Shown here piece by piece: positions 7,568 through 15,376 of a stretch of 64,000 bases of DNA. The position numbers were made by a program, and so were the translations under genes. The notes beneath the pieces are model-generated. The model was not told the origin of the DNA. It was given only the letters and a program-made list of their open reading frames with translations, and ran no database searches. Numbering within the stretch: position 1 is the stretch's first letter; each line of letters begins with the position of its first letter. The DNA comes from Streptomyces beigongshangae (lineage in GTDB: Bacteria; Actinomycetota; Actinomycetes; Streptomycetales; Streptomycetaceae), in contig NZ_JAHKJW010000035.1 in NCBI RefSeq assembly GCF_019710745.1, positions 12,397 through 76,396 on the forward strand, given 5' to 3'.

Positions 7568-8401
7568 TCAGCAATAGGGCGCCTGGTTGGTGAGAGCGGT
7601 GGCCACGCGCGTCCACACGCCGAACAGTCGGTAGAGGCCGGGCAGGTGACCGCCGGCTTGGACCGTGCGGCTGTCGACCAAGGTGACGCCCGGTATGCCG
7701 AGCAGTGCAGAGGCGACCGACGCCGATTGCCAGCGGACGGTGAGAGTGGACGGGCCGGAGTGGGCGGTGGGGGCCCCGGCGTGCTGGGTGGTGAGGCTGC
7801 CGGCGACCGCTGTCTCGATGGCTTGGCGAGCTTCGGTGAGCGGGGGGAGCTCAGCAGCGAATCGGTCGTTTGCGTGCTTGACGGCGACACAGGTGACGGT
7901 GGCATCCCAGTCGTTCATCTCCGCGCAGGCAGTGTCGTCTCCCGACAGCATCACGACTCGGACTCCGATGGCCGCGGCAGTGGCGTGCGCGAATCCGATT
8001 TCGCCGACCGGCCGGTCTTCGAGCCACATGTCCTCGATCTCGTGTCCCATGAAGGTATGGCTCATGACGCCCAGAGTGCCGGCGCGGGAGTGGTAGCCGA
8101 CACAGAGCACCGCGTCAAAGGTGGCATCGAGTCCTTCGAGCATGATCATGTTCTTGGGCTTGCCCCGGACCAGCCGGGCGGCCGGGTGCAGTAACTCGGG
8201 GAGCAGATTACGCATGGGCCCGTGCGCGTCGTTGACCGTGACCGTGGTGGCGCCAGCGGCGAGGGCGCCACGGACCGCCGCATTGACGTCCTCGGTCATC
8301 ATGACCCGCCCGCGTTCGTAGTCCCTGCCGCCAGGCTGTACGTCGTCGGCATCGACGAGCCCGGTAATGCCCTCCATGTCAGCGCTGATGTAGATCCGCA
8401 C
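7568..8401 (-). CDS. M55 family metallopeptidase (DppA-like D-aminopeptidase)
   Basis: 277-aa protein with the zinc ligands of DppA in place: D8 and E10 in 'ISADMEGITG', H60 in 'VNDAHGPM', H104 in 'GYHSRAG', and a glutamate at 134 matching the last ligand. DppA-type enzymes form decamers and remove D-amino acids from the N-termini of short peptides. Start GTG at 8401 with GAGGAG about 8 nt upstream. Codon 70 is TTA. It is divergent from the SDR gene across 184 bp. In a locus with a Ddl-like ligase, a D-peptide hydrolase could serve turnover, maturation or self-protection; which one is open. Confidence 0.85.
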   Translation of the reverse strand: MRIYISADMEGITGLVDADDVQPGGRDYERGRVMMTEDVNAAVRGALAAGATTVTVNDAHGPMRNLLPELLHPAARLVRGKPKNMIMLEGLDATFDAVLCVGYHSRAGTLGVMSHTFMGHEIEDMWLEDRPVGEIGFAHATAAAIGVRVVMLSGDDTACAEMNDWDATVTCVAVKHANDRFAAELPPLTEARQAIETAVAGSLTTQHAGAPTAHSGPSTLTVRWQSASVASALLGIPGVTLVDSRTVQAGGHLPGLYRLFGVWTRVATALTNQAPYC

Positions 8402-8585
8402 CTTGTACGCTCCTCAATAGTTGATCCCCTTCGGGGCCGCTGGCCGTCTGGCGGCGTACCGCCGCTTCTGCGAAGCACACGAGATGGCTGCTTTCCACCG
8501 TTGGACGCGGTAAGTCGGCGACAGTTTTCCCACCACGGACTCCCTTGTCCGACGGCGCCGATCGCAAGGATGGAGCAGAAACGCA

Positions 8586-9416
8586 TTGACCGACGAGCGA
8601 GTTGTCATCGTGACCGGCGGAGGTACGGGGATTGGGGAGGCCACCGCTCGGTTGATATGCGGGCAAGGCCATCACGTGGTCGTGTCCGGCCGACGGCCCG
8701 AGCCGTTGCGGCGCGTCGAACGGGAGGCCGGGGCGCTGGCGTATCCGGCCGACATCGGTGACCCGGATGCGGCTGGCGGTCTCGTCGAGGCCGCCCTGGC
8801 CGCGTACGGACGTCTCGACGGGCTGGTGCTCAACGCGGGTATCGGACGCGGCGGAAGCGTCGGGGACCTGTCGCTGGAGGACTGGGACGAGGTGATGCGC
8901 ACGAATGTCACCGGTCCGCTGCTGCTTCTGCGTGCGGCTATCCCTCACCTGCTGGAATCCAAAGGGTCGATCGTCGCAGTCGCTTCTGTGTCGGCGCTTC
9001 TGAACGGAACGGGTAATGCCCCGTACGCCACGTCCAAGGCGGCTCTGCTCCAGCTATGCCGTTCCGTCGCTGTCGACTACGGGCGTCGGGGGCTTCGCGC
9101 CAACATCGTGTGCCCGAGCTGGGTGCGCAGCGAGATGGCCGACAGGCGCATGGCCCGGTTTGCCGAGGAAGCGGGTCTGCAAGGCGGCGTCGAGGCCGCC
9201 TACGACGAGGTGACCGTGCCGCTGCCCATGGGCCGGCCGGGTGAGCCACGTGAGATCGCGGAGACGGTCAGCTGGCTGCTGTCCCCGGCGTCGTCTTACG
9301 TCAACGGCGCTGTGCTCGCCGTCGACGGCGGGGCGACAGCCCTTGATCTCGGAACACTCGCGTTCGGCTTTCATGTCGAGCCACGCCGTGCCGGGCGCTC
9401 TGACGACACGCGCTGA
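8586..9416 (+). CDS. SDR family NAD(P)-dependent oxidoreductase
   Basis: 276-aa classical short-chain dehydrogenase. It has the cofactor motif 'TGGGTGIGEA' (about 11-20), 'NAGIG' (about 82-86), and the catalytic 'YATSK' with an upstream serine ('VASVSALL'). Start TTG at 8586 with GGAG about 11 nt upstream. The C-terminus ends in the usual 'NGAVLAVDGG' followed by about 20 extra residues. Its 3' end overlaps the convergent MAB_1171c-like gene by 46 bp. It probably oxidises or reduces an alcohol/ketone in the island's pathway; the substrate cannot be read. Confidence 0.85.
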   Translation: MTDERVVIVTGGGTGIGEATARLICGQGHHVVVSGRRPEPLRRVEREAGALAYPADIGDPDAAGGLVEAALAAYGRLDGLVLNAGIGRGGSVGDLSLEDWDEVMRTNVTGPLLLLRAAIPHLLESKGSIVAVASVSALLNGTGNAPYATSKAALLQLCRSVAVDYGRRGLRANIVCPSWVRSEMADRRMARFAEEAGLQGGVEAAYDEVTVPLPMGRPGEPREIAETVSWLLSPASSYVNGAVLAVDGGATALDLGTLAFGFHVEPRRAGRSDDTR

Positions 9417-10564
9417 TGGGCCGGTGCATGGCATGCGATCACGTCGGCCATGGAGGGCCACATCCGAGCAATTCCCAACAGTGTCACCGAGCTGCAATGG
9501 ACCATGCCCGGCAGTAGGCAGGGGTCGGACGGGGCTGCACCACCGAGTACAGCTCGCCGGGCCTGGCCGAGGGCGCCGGCGAGTGCGGCTGCCGCAAGCA
9601 GGTCGTCACGCACCCCTGCCAGCCGGGCGTGCTGGTGTGCCCTCTGGTAGGCATCGGGCCGGACGTAACGCTGCAGTTCCAGGAGCGCGTCATACGTCTC
9701 GATGGTCTGTCTGTGTGCCTGCAGTGCCAGCGGGGACCGCGGTCGCAGTACCTCCTGCAGCCGCGTCCGTTGCGGTCCGGCGAGGGTCACCTGGGGCACC
9801 GCGGTCACCAGATCGCGCCACAGCGGCCACAACTGCCAGGTGGTCCGCAACACGGTTGTGGAGCGCACGAAGGCCCTCGTGATGGGAGCCATGAGGGAAG
9901 CCGCCCGTAACAGGCCGTGGACGCCCATGATTACGGAGAGGTAGGGCTGCGCACGGAATGCGGGTACGCAGAGTTCCCAGAGGTAACCACACCAGAAGAC
10001 GATGGCGAGGGAGCTCCCCGCCGCGAACAGCCGCAGCGACATCACAAGATCGCGGTCCCGCGTTCGCAGGCTGTTCCGCCAGCAGACCGCGAGTGCCACG
10101 GTGTCACCGGCCAGATGGGCGAAGATAAGGATCAGCCAGTAAAAGAACCCCTGATCCGCAGGTCCGAGGTCGGACGCCGTCTGTATGCTCAAGTTATCGA
10201 CCACTTGTAGCAGGTCCAGGGCCAGCAGCGAGCCAATGGCCGCTGTCAGGCCGACCACCACCGAGAGGTACGCACGGCGCGTTCGGCTTGGATCGATCAT
10301 GAACAGCAGAACCATGCCTGCGCTGAGGACACCGATGAGATTGCGGGCCAGACTGGCCTGGTGAATGCCGATGCCAAGGGCTTGCAGCCCCTTGAGAACA
10401 CTGGGCTGGAACAAGGTGATGGCGATGGTCACAGCCAGAACCGTGAGCCACAGTCCCCGCTGATGAGGCTGACGCAGCGCGGGCACGGCGCTCAGGACGA
10501 GGGCGCACCACAGGACGAACACGCTGCAGAGGCCGACCTGCGCCGCCAACTCAGTCACGGTCAT
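9371..10564 (-). CDS. MAB_1171c-type putative transporter (DUF6545-like)
   Basis: 397-aa integral membrane protein. The N-terminal two thirds carry about seven hydrophobic helices (residues 5-235). The soluble C-terminal part (about 250-397) resembles the DUF6545 domain that follows such membrane regions in Actinobacteria. The start ATG at 10564 lies inside the end of the ImmA/IrrE gene (14-bp overlap), so the two are translationally coupled. TTA occurs at 9908-9910. The trio membrane protein + ImmA/IrrE + XRE recurs in Streptomyces genomes, often near metabolite loci, but its role is not established. Confidence 0.75.
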   Translation of the reverse strand: MTVTELAAQVGLCSVFVLWCALVLSAVPALRQPHQRGLWLTVLAVTIAITLFQPSVLKGLQALGIGIHQASLARNLIGVLSAGMVLLFMIDPSRTRRAYLSVVVGLTAAIGSLLALDLLQVVDNLSIQTASDLGPADQGFFYWLILIFAHLAGDTVALAVCWRNSLRTRDRDLVMSLRLFAAGSSLAIVFWCGYLWELCVPAFRAQPYLSVIMGVHGLLRAASLMAPITRAFVRSTTVLRTTWQLWPLWRDLVTAVPQVTLAGPQRTRLQEVLRPRSPLALQAHRQTIETYDALLELQRYVRPDAYQRAHQHARLAGVRDDLLAAAALAGALGQARRAVLGGAAPSDPCLLPGMVHCSSVTLLGIARMWPSMADVIACHAPAHQRVSSERPARRGST

Positions 10565-11069
10565 CGGCTGTCACCCCCAGGTAGGCGCTGAGTCGTCCCA
10601 GGCGGCCAGCCGACCGGCGGGGCTTCCCGGCGCTCTGTATCAGACTGGCGATCATCTCGGCTTCCTGCTCTTCCATGGTCGTGTAGCTGGTGCGGGCCAT
10701 CAGCCGCTTGACCAGACGGGGCTGCAGATCGCCGAGCAGAGGACTGGCCGGTAAGCCGCCTGAATCCGGGCTGCCTCCGTGGTCGCACAGCACATGGGCG
10801 AGCTCGTGGAGAATGATGTGCTGCTGATGAAGGGGAGCGGTCCGGGCCTCGTAGAAGACGTAGTCCGCGTCGTCGGTGCCCAGCCACAGTCCGCAGGCTC
10901 CGGCAGTCGCCATGGGTTCGGGCAACTCCTTGAGAATGAGCGGGCGCCCCCTGAACTCCTCCACCCGCTCGCGAACCGCGTCAAGGGTGAGTGATCGATG
11001 GATCCCGAGGTCACGCAAGATCACCTTGCAGCGGCGTTGCAACTCGCTGTACTCGGTTCTTTCCCTCAC
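10551..11069 (-). CDS. ImmA/IrrE family metallo-endopeptidase
   Basis: 172-aa protein with the zinc-protease motif 'HELAH' at residues 88-92 in the usual central helix, preceded by a small beta-rich region. Family members cleave or disable a partner XRE repressor (ImmA/ImmR, IrrE/DdrO). The neighbouring XRE gene, 45 bp upstream on the same strand, is the natural partner. TTA is codon 106. The order regulator-protease-membrane protein suggests a sensing module in which the protease links a signal to relief of repression; that is inference from the family. Confidence 0.85.
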   Translation of the reverse strand: MRERTEYSELQRRCKVILRDLGIHRSLTLDAVRERVEEFRGRPLILKELPEPMATAGACGLWLGTDDADYVFYEARTAPLHQQHIILHELAHVLCDHGGSPDSGGLPASPLLGDLQPRLVKRLMARTSYTTMEEQEAEMIASLIQSAGKPRRSAGRLGRLSAYLGVTADDRD

Positions 11070-11114
11070 CCAACGGTCCCTTTGCTTGCATCGACTGCGA
11101 GCGCCACGGCGCCC

Positions 11115-11576
11115 TCAGCCGTCCTTGTCGGCAGAACCTTCGGCAGCCTCTCCCGTGCCGGATTCGCCGGACATCGCGTTCACCACGGCGAGCAGGGCGT
11201 CCAGCCCGGCCTCCGACAGCCCGTCAGCACGGAAGGCCAGCTTGCGCACCTTGCTGTTTCCCAGAGCCACGGCGAACTCCATCTGGCGCCTGACCTGTTC
11301 AGAGACCTCCTCATCGGTGAAGTAGTCCGGAGTGACTCCGAAGTGCTCCGCCAGCACCCGGAGATGGTCGCGAGTCACGTTGTGCTTTCGGCCGGTCGCA
11401 AGTTCCCAGAGGTAGGTGGCCGAAAAGGCGCGCCCCGTACTCTCGTGTATCTCCGCGGCGATTTTGCTGTATGAAGGACGGTTACCTCGGTAGTAAGCGC
11501 TGATGATGTCCTCGAGCCGTCGAGCCAAGGACGACGGGCCAGTGCTGCCATTACCGGCACTGCTGCTCCGGGTCAA
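11115..11576 (-). CDS. XRE family transcriptional regulator (ImmR-like)
   Basis: 153-aa protein with an N-terminal XRE helix-turn-helix (about residues 17-77: 'SYSKIAAEIHESTG', 'ATYLWELATGRKH'). The C-terminal helical tail is probably for dimerisation. The only start near the expected N-terminus is TTG at 11576, which is unusual and lowers confidence in the exact start. It is the first gene of a probable three-gene unit with the ImmA/IrrE protease and the membrane protein, and is the likely cleavage target of that protease. Confidence 0.8.
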   Translation of the reverse strand: MTRSSSAGNGSTGPSSLARRLEDIISAYYRGNRPSYSKIAAEIHESTGRAFSATYLWELATGRKHNVTRDHLRVLAEHFGVTPDYFTDEEVSEQVRRQMEFAVALGNSKVRKLAFRADGLSEAGLDALLAVVNAMSGESGTGEAAEGSADKDG

Positions 11577-12012
11577 GTCTTCAACTCCAGGCGGGGATCC
11601 CTCGGGCGGATAGGGGCGTGATCCAACTTAGACTGCCGCCCGCTACCGCGACCATCCGTGTTCGACTGCACAGCTGTATTTGACTGAAAATCTCCACTGC
11701 TTTGACCAGGTTGTCCTCATATAGCAGACTTTTGGGCTACAAGGGTCGCGCCGGAGGCTCCAGCGGATCAGTTGACACCCTGTTATCCGCTGAGTACCGT
11801 CCGAGTGCTCGCTTGAAAGATCGACGATGGGTCGGCGCGGTAATCTCAGATGTTCCGCAATCGAGCGAAACGCGACAGGGGCACCGATCGAGGACATCCA
11901 TTCTTCGTCGGCGTTTTTAAGGAGGAATTCTCTTGAGTCGGGCAACTGGTCACGGTTTTCGACCCCCGAGAATTGACAGAGGTCTCGACGAGAGAAAATT
12001 GGATGAGGTAGC
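11577..12012. other. Intergenic region between two XRE genes
   Basis: This stretch, less GC-rich than its neighbours, probably holds the promoter of the XRE/ImmA/membrane-protein unit. A 149-codon minus-strand frame (11643-12092) overlaps the end of the next gene and shows no known domain. An AAGGAGG followed by TTG at 11933 opens a 69-codon plus-strand frame that is mostly antisense to the XRE-TPR gene. Neither is supported as a gene. Confidence 0.4.
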
Positions 12013-13239
12013 TCAAATGGCAGGGGGCAGATTTTTCGATGTTGCCACTGTCCTCCATGCCTCTGCTGCAAGGTCCAAGTATCCGGAGCCATCAGCTTCT
12101 TCTGCGACGCTCTGCGCCAATAGAAGCCCCTGCTCGATCTGACCCATCCTTATCGTGACCTCGGCGCGCAGGAGTCGTGTACGCAGCCTGTCGTGGAAGG
12201 CCAGAAGCCCGGTGTCCTCTGCGGCCGCAGCCTTGGCCAGGGCCTCCGGCAACTTGCCCTCGGTCAAATCAACGCGTGCCGCCACGGCATTGAGCTCGGC
12301 ATGGTGTATCGGCTGGCCTACGTAATGGAACGCGTCAGCCGCCTCCTTGAGCCATGTCCGAATGCTGGGGGAGACAAGTTCCGGGACACGCAGATGGAGG
12401 GAAACCGCAGCCACTCGCAATCGCGCCCAGTCGAGAAGGTCGTCTCGGCTTTCCATGGCGGCGAGAGCCCTGTCGATCAGTTCTTTTCCCTCCTGGAACA
12501 TGCCCTGACGGATCCTGACGCTTGAACATGTCCAATAGGCGTGGGCCTGTAGCGAGGATGCGGCGGTTTCGGCCGCACGAAGTACATCGGGAATCCTTGC
12601 ACTCGCCTGCGGCAGAAGGCCGGCTTCAGTCTCCGTGGTTACGAGAGCCAGCCAGGACTTCAGCATTAGAACGTCCGACCGAGAGTGGAGTCCAATGGCA
12701 ACGGAATGCGCCTCCCTCGCAGCACCGAGAGCTCCACCGATGTTTCCGAGCGTGCGCTCCGTCTTCGACATTTCGATAAGCAGTCGCGAAAGCAGTGAAG
12801 GGCTTTCCCATTTTCTGGCCAGCGCCACCATCTGCTGCAGGTCCGCGCTTTGGGCAGCGTAGTCGTTCGTTCCTGAATGAGCGTGGAACCTGGCCCAAAG
12901 GGCTTGCCATGCCCACCCCTCGGGGAGTCGCTCCAGGAGGTTGGGGCCGTACGATTGCAGAAGGTCGATGACGGTTGGAAAGTCATGGTCTGCCAGTGCG
13001 GTGGAGACTTCCGCCATGGTCGCGTCGGTGTTGTCGGTGGAGAGCAGTTCCTCAAGGCTGACGCCGAGTTTACTAGCTACATGACGCACGGCTTCTTCCG
13101 AAGGTACCCGACTGCCACTTTCGATGCGTGAAATGTAGCTGGTAGAGATAGGCCCACCTGCCAGATCGGCTTGAGCCAGCCGGTTCCTGAGGCGAATATT
13201 TCTCAGCCTCTTCCCGAAGACAGGCTGCTTGATCTCCAT
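12013..13239 (-). CDS. XRE regulator with C-terminal TPR-like helical repeats
   Basis: 408-aa protein. It has an N-terminal XRE helix-turn-helix (about 8-65: 'NRLAQADLAGGPISTSYISR') and then about 330 residues of paired amphipathic helices, typical of the TPR domains in Streptomyces XRE activators and of the peptide-sensing RRNPP family. Start ATG at 13239 with GAAGGA 7 nt upstream. No ligand or metal site is visible. A small plus-strand ORF begins only 30 bp away and a C39 peptidase lies beyond it. It is a likely controller of the island; whether it senses a peptide is open. Confidence 0.8.
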   Translation of the reverse strand: MEIKQPVFGKRLRNIRLRNRLAQADLAGGPISTSYISRIESGSRVPSEEAVRHVASKLGVSLEELLSTDNTDATMAEVSTALADHDFPTVIDLLQSYGPNLLERLPEGWAWQALWARFHAHSGTNDYAAQSADLQQMVALARKWESPSLLSRLLIEMSKTERTLGNIGGALGAAREAHSVAIGLHSRSDVLMLKSWLALVTTETEAGLLPQASARIPDVLRAAETAASSLQAHAYWTCSSVRIRQGMFQEGKELIDRALAAMESRDDLLDWARLRVAAVSLHLRVPELVSPSIRTWLKEAADAFHYVGQPIHHAELNAVAARVDLTEGKLPEALAKAAAAEDTGLLAFHDRLRTRLLRAEVTIRMGQIEQGLLLAQSVAEEADGSGYLDLAAEAWRTVATSKNLPPAI

Positions 13240-13269
13240 AAAACGTCCTTCAATTCAGAGGAGAACCAC

Positions 13270-13395
13270 GTGCTCCGCAGTGTTGACCGGCCGACCGCTC
13301 CATACATCGTCACCAAGACGCTGATTCTCGGTGACAGCACTTCTATTGAGGCAGGAAAGTTACATTCCACGCCAACGGAGATCGAGTGGCCGTAG
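13270..13395 (+). CDS. Candidate small peptide gene next to the XRE-TPR regulator
   Basis: A 41-codon ORF starts with GTG at 13270, 6 nt after a good GAGGAG Shine-Dalgarno (13258-13263), and stops at 13393-13395. A small hairpin follows at 13431-13445. Codon 31 is TTA, rare in Streptomyces and shared with other island genes. The product has no signal peptide; a Thr/Ser/Ile-rich centre is followed by a Pro-Thr-Glu-Ile-Glu-Trp-Pro end. A signal peptide for the TPR regulator or a precursor for the C39 peptidase can be imagined. Against it: the 30 bp between divergent starts leaves no room for promoters outside coding sequence. Confidence 0.3.
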   Translation: MLRSVDRPTAPYIVTKTLILGDSTSIEAGKLHSTPTEIEWP

Positions 13396-13430
13396 CGTGA
13401 TCCGCACATGCCGGTGATCTGTCCCATGCT

Positions 13431-13445
13431 CCCGGCAAGGCCGGG
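13431..13445. terminator. Weak hairpin
   Basis: CCCGGC-AAG-GCCGGG, a 6-bp perfect stem with a 3-nt loop and no T-run. It lies 35 bp after the stop of the small candidate ORF. It may be a weak terminator or chance. Confidence 0.3.
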
Positions 13446-13822
13446 CGTGTCAAGAAGAAGGATCGTACGAGACAAGCGGGCGTCAAGTCCATGACGGAAG
13501 CAATATGACGCTCTGGTTTTACACGGTGATACTAGATGATTGTAGACTTATAATGATATACAGGATAAAAAGATGACGAATGCAGGGTGAGTAGGTCGCC
13601 GCTGCGTCGACCTGGATGGCGGACCGTGCTGTGACAGCGGGCTGCGGCTCGGACGCGAAGCGGTGGCGGGCCTTCGTCACGGGAGCGGTTGTCACGCTCT
13701 TGTCCCATGTGGTCAGCTCTGTGTGCGTGGCCCCCGGAACACTCTTTGCGCCTACGCATGGGTCTTTGATCCACACTGTCGGCATGCCTGAAAGGCTGCC
13801 GGGTGACACATGGAAAAGGAAT

Positions 13823-14452
13823 ATGGGGAACATTTCGATCAGGCATGAGGTGCCGTACCACTCCCAATGGGAATCGGCAGAGCTCGTCCCGGATCTGTTG
13901 GCCGGTCGCGTGAAGGCCGAGGACGACCCTTTTTGGTATCGTTCGGGAGCGTGCAGCGCCGAAGAATATGCTTTCTGGTCCTGGCGTATATGCGGGATGG
14001 CTTGCCTGAGCATGGCGCTGGAGTACTGGGGTCTGAAGGTGGCCGGCCTCGTGACGGTGGCCAAAGAGTTTCTGGATGCAGGCGCCTACGTGCGCCGTGC
14101 CGACGGAGTGGACGGCCTCATCTACGCCCCGTTCGCCAAGTACGCTGCCGAGCGTTATGGAGTCGAGGCCGAAGTCCGGACCGAGTTGGCCGCAGAGGAC
14201 ATTCCGAGCCTGCTGCGGGACGGGGCACTGGTCATGCTCTCCGTACATCCTTCGATCCGGGATCTGCCCACCACCTCCCCCGGTCGCGGCGGACACCTGG
14301 TACTCGCGATCGGCTGTTCGCCCGACCACCTCCAGGTCCACAACCCGTCGGGACTGCCCAGATCCTCTCAGCGCTTTGCCGAGGTGCCGTGGTCTGTGCT
14401 GCCAGAATTCTTTGCGCAACGGGGTGTCGTACTCAGACCCGGAGGCAGGTAG
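13823..14452 (+). CDS. C39-like cysteine peptidase
   Basis: About 209 aa. Papain-like C39 features are visible: catalytic Cys in 'WRICGMACLSMAL' (about C57), His in 'GGHLVLAIG' (about H158) and Asn in 'VHNPSG' (about N174). There is no ABC-transporter part, so it is a stand-alone peptidase, and no signal peptide in this start choice. ATG 13823 follows a GGAAAAGGA stretch; ATG 13784 is an alternative 13 codons longer but lacks a Shine-Dalgarno. It is the last gene of the island. A TATAAT hexamer lies in an AT-rich stretch about 270 bp upstream. It may trim or join peptides made by the island's ligases. Confidence 0.72.
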   Translation: MGNISIRHEVPYHSQWESAELVPDLLAGRVKAEDDPFWYRSGACSAEEYAFWSWRICGMACLSMALEYWGLKVAGLVTVAKEFLDAGAYVRRADGVDGLIYAPFAKYAAERYGVEAEVRTELAAEDIPSLLRDGALVMLSVHPSIRDLPTTSPGRGGHLVLAIGCSPDHLQVHNPSGLPRSSQRFAEVPWSVLPEFFAQRGVVLRPGGR

Positions 14453-14889
14453 AGACTGTCCGCGCCGTCCTGGAAAAAGTGGCTCGTGAGCTTCCCGTGG
14501 GATGCGGAGTGTGTTGGCAGAGGGTCAGATGGGACTCATAAGAGGAACATCGACCATGGCTGCCGCGGTGTCCCAGATCGACCGGCTCCCCCACCGCCGC
14601 CACCTCACAGCCCAGCCATCTCTGGAGAGAATCCGGGGAGTATGGACGACACTGGGGAGCGTGTGGGGAGAACGGGCTGCATAGGGCGGGACGAACCTGA
14701 AAGGCGCTGAAACAGACATCGGCGCAGGCCAGAAGTACGAATAGCTACACAAGCACAGGTCAGCGCCCCGGAATAGACAACTTCAAGTACATCTCCCGCA
14801 CCCGGCCACCCGCAAACAGGACTTTGAAACGGCCCTGCCTCATGCCTCCCGCCTCGGGCACGAGAAGATACCGAGGGACAAGCAGTACC
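14453..14889. other. Right end of the island, no convincing gene
   Basis: No recognisable complete gene. In one plus-strand frame the last 100 bp before the radical SAM remnant read like a natural protein fragment ('HASRLGHEKIPRDKQYLRLL') that runs across the junction in a different frame from the radical SAM sequence. This fits two coding sequences fused by an illegitimate crossover. No integrase and no att-like perfect repeat was found. Confidence 0.4.
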
Positions 14890-15273
14890 TGCGTCTGCTG
14901 CTTCGCGCGCAGGAGCCACAGCTTTCTGGACCTCGACACCGGTCTCGGCTTCGACAGTCAGATCATGGTGAAGGTGAACGCCCCCGAACTGCGGCGGCAG
15001 CTCGGCTCGCGGCGCTGGTCCGGTGAGCACATCGCAATGGGTACAAACGTGGACTGCTACCAGCGCGCCGAGGGCCGCTACCGGCTGATGCCCGGTGTCG
15101 TCGCGGCGCCGCGCGACCACGCGAACCCCTTCTCGATCCTCACGAAGGGCACGCTCGTCCTGCGCGACCTGGACCTCCTGAAGCAGGCGGCGGCCGTCAC
15201 CGAGGTCGGGATCTCCGTCTCCGTCGGCTTCACCGACCACGAGCTGTGGCGGACCGTGGAGCCGGGTACCCCC
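14890..15273 (+). pseudogene. Rv2578c-family radical SAM protein, internal/3' fragment
   Basis: About 128 codons continue the gene broken at 933. The frame resumes with Cys-Val-Cys-Cys-Phe-Ala-Arg, matching the end of the CxxxCxxC motif, and then follows the family closely ('HIAMGTNVDCYQRAEGRYRL', 'SILTKGTLVLRDL'). After 'WRTVEPGTP' the similarity stops at about 15273 and the sequence becomes proline/arginine-rich, so the C-terminal third of the gene (usual length about 340 aa) is also gone. The gene has therefore suffered an insertion and a 3' deletion. Confidence 0.85.
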
Positions 15274-15376
15274 CACCGGTCGCGCCGCAACCCGCCCGGC
15301 CCACCCGGCTCACCCTCCTGTGACCGGAACTCCCGGCGCCCGGGGCGCTGTCGGTGCGGTGGTGCAGGATGGGGCC

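Noticed and set aside
11643..12092. 149-codon minus-strand ORF downstream of the XRE-TPR gene
   Set aside because: It overlaps that gene in another frame, has no ribosome site seen and no recognisable domain; it may only reflect the lower GC content here.
11933..12142. Plus-strand ORF with a perfect AAGGAGG before TTG
   Set aside because: It is mostly antisense to the end of the XRE-TPR gene, has no recognisable composition or homologue pattern, and starts with TTG.
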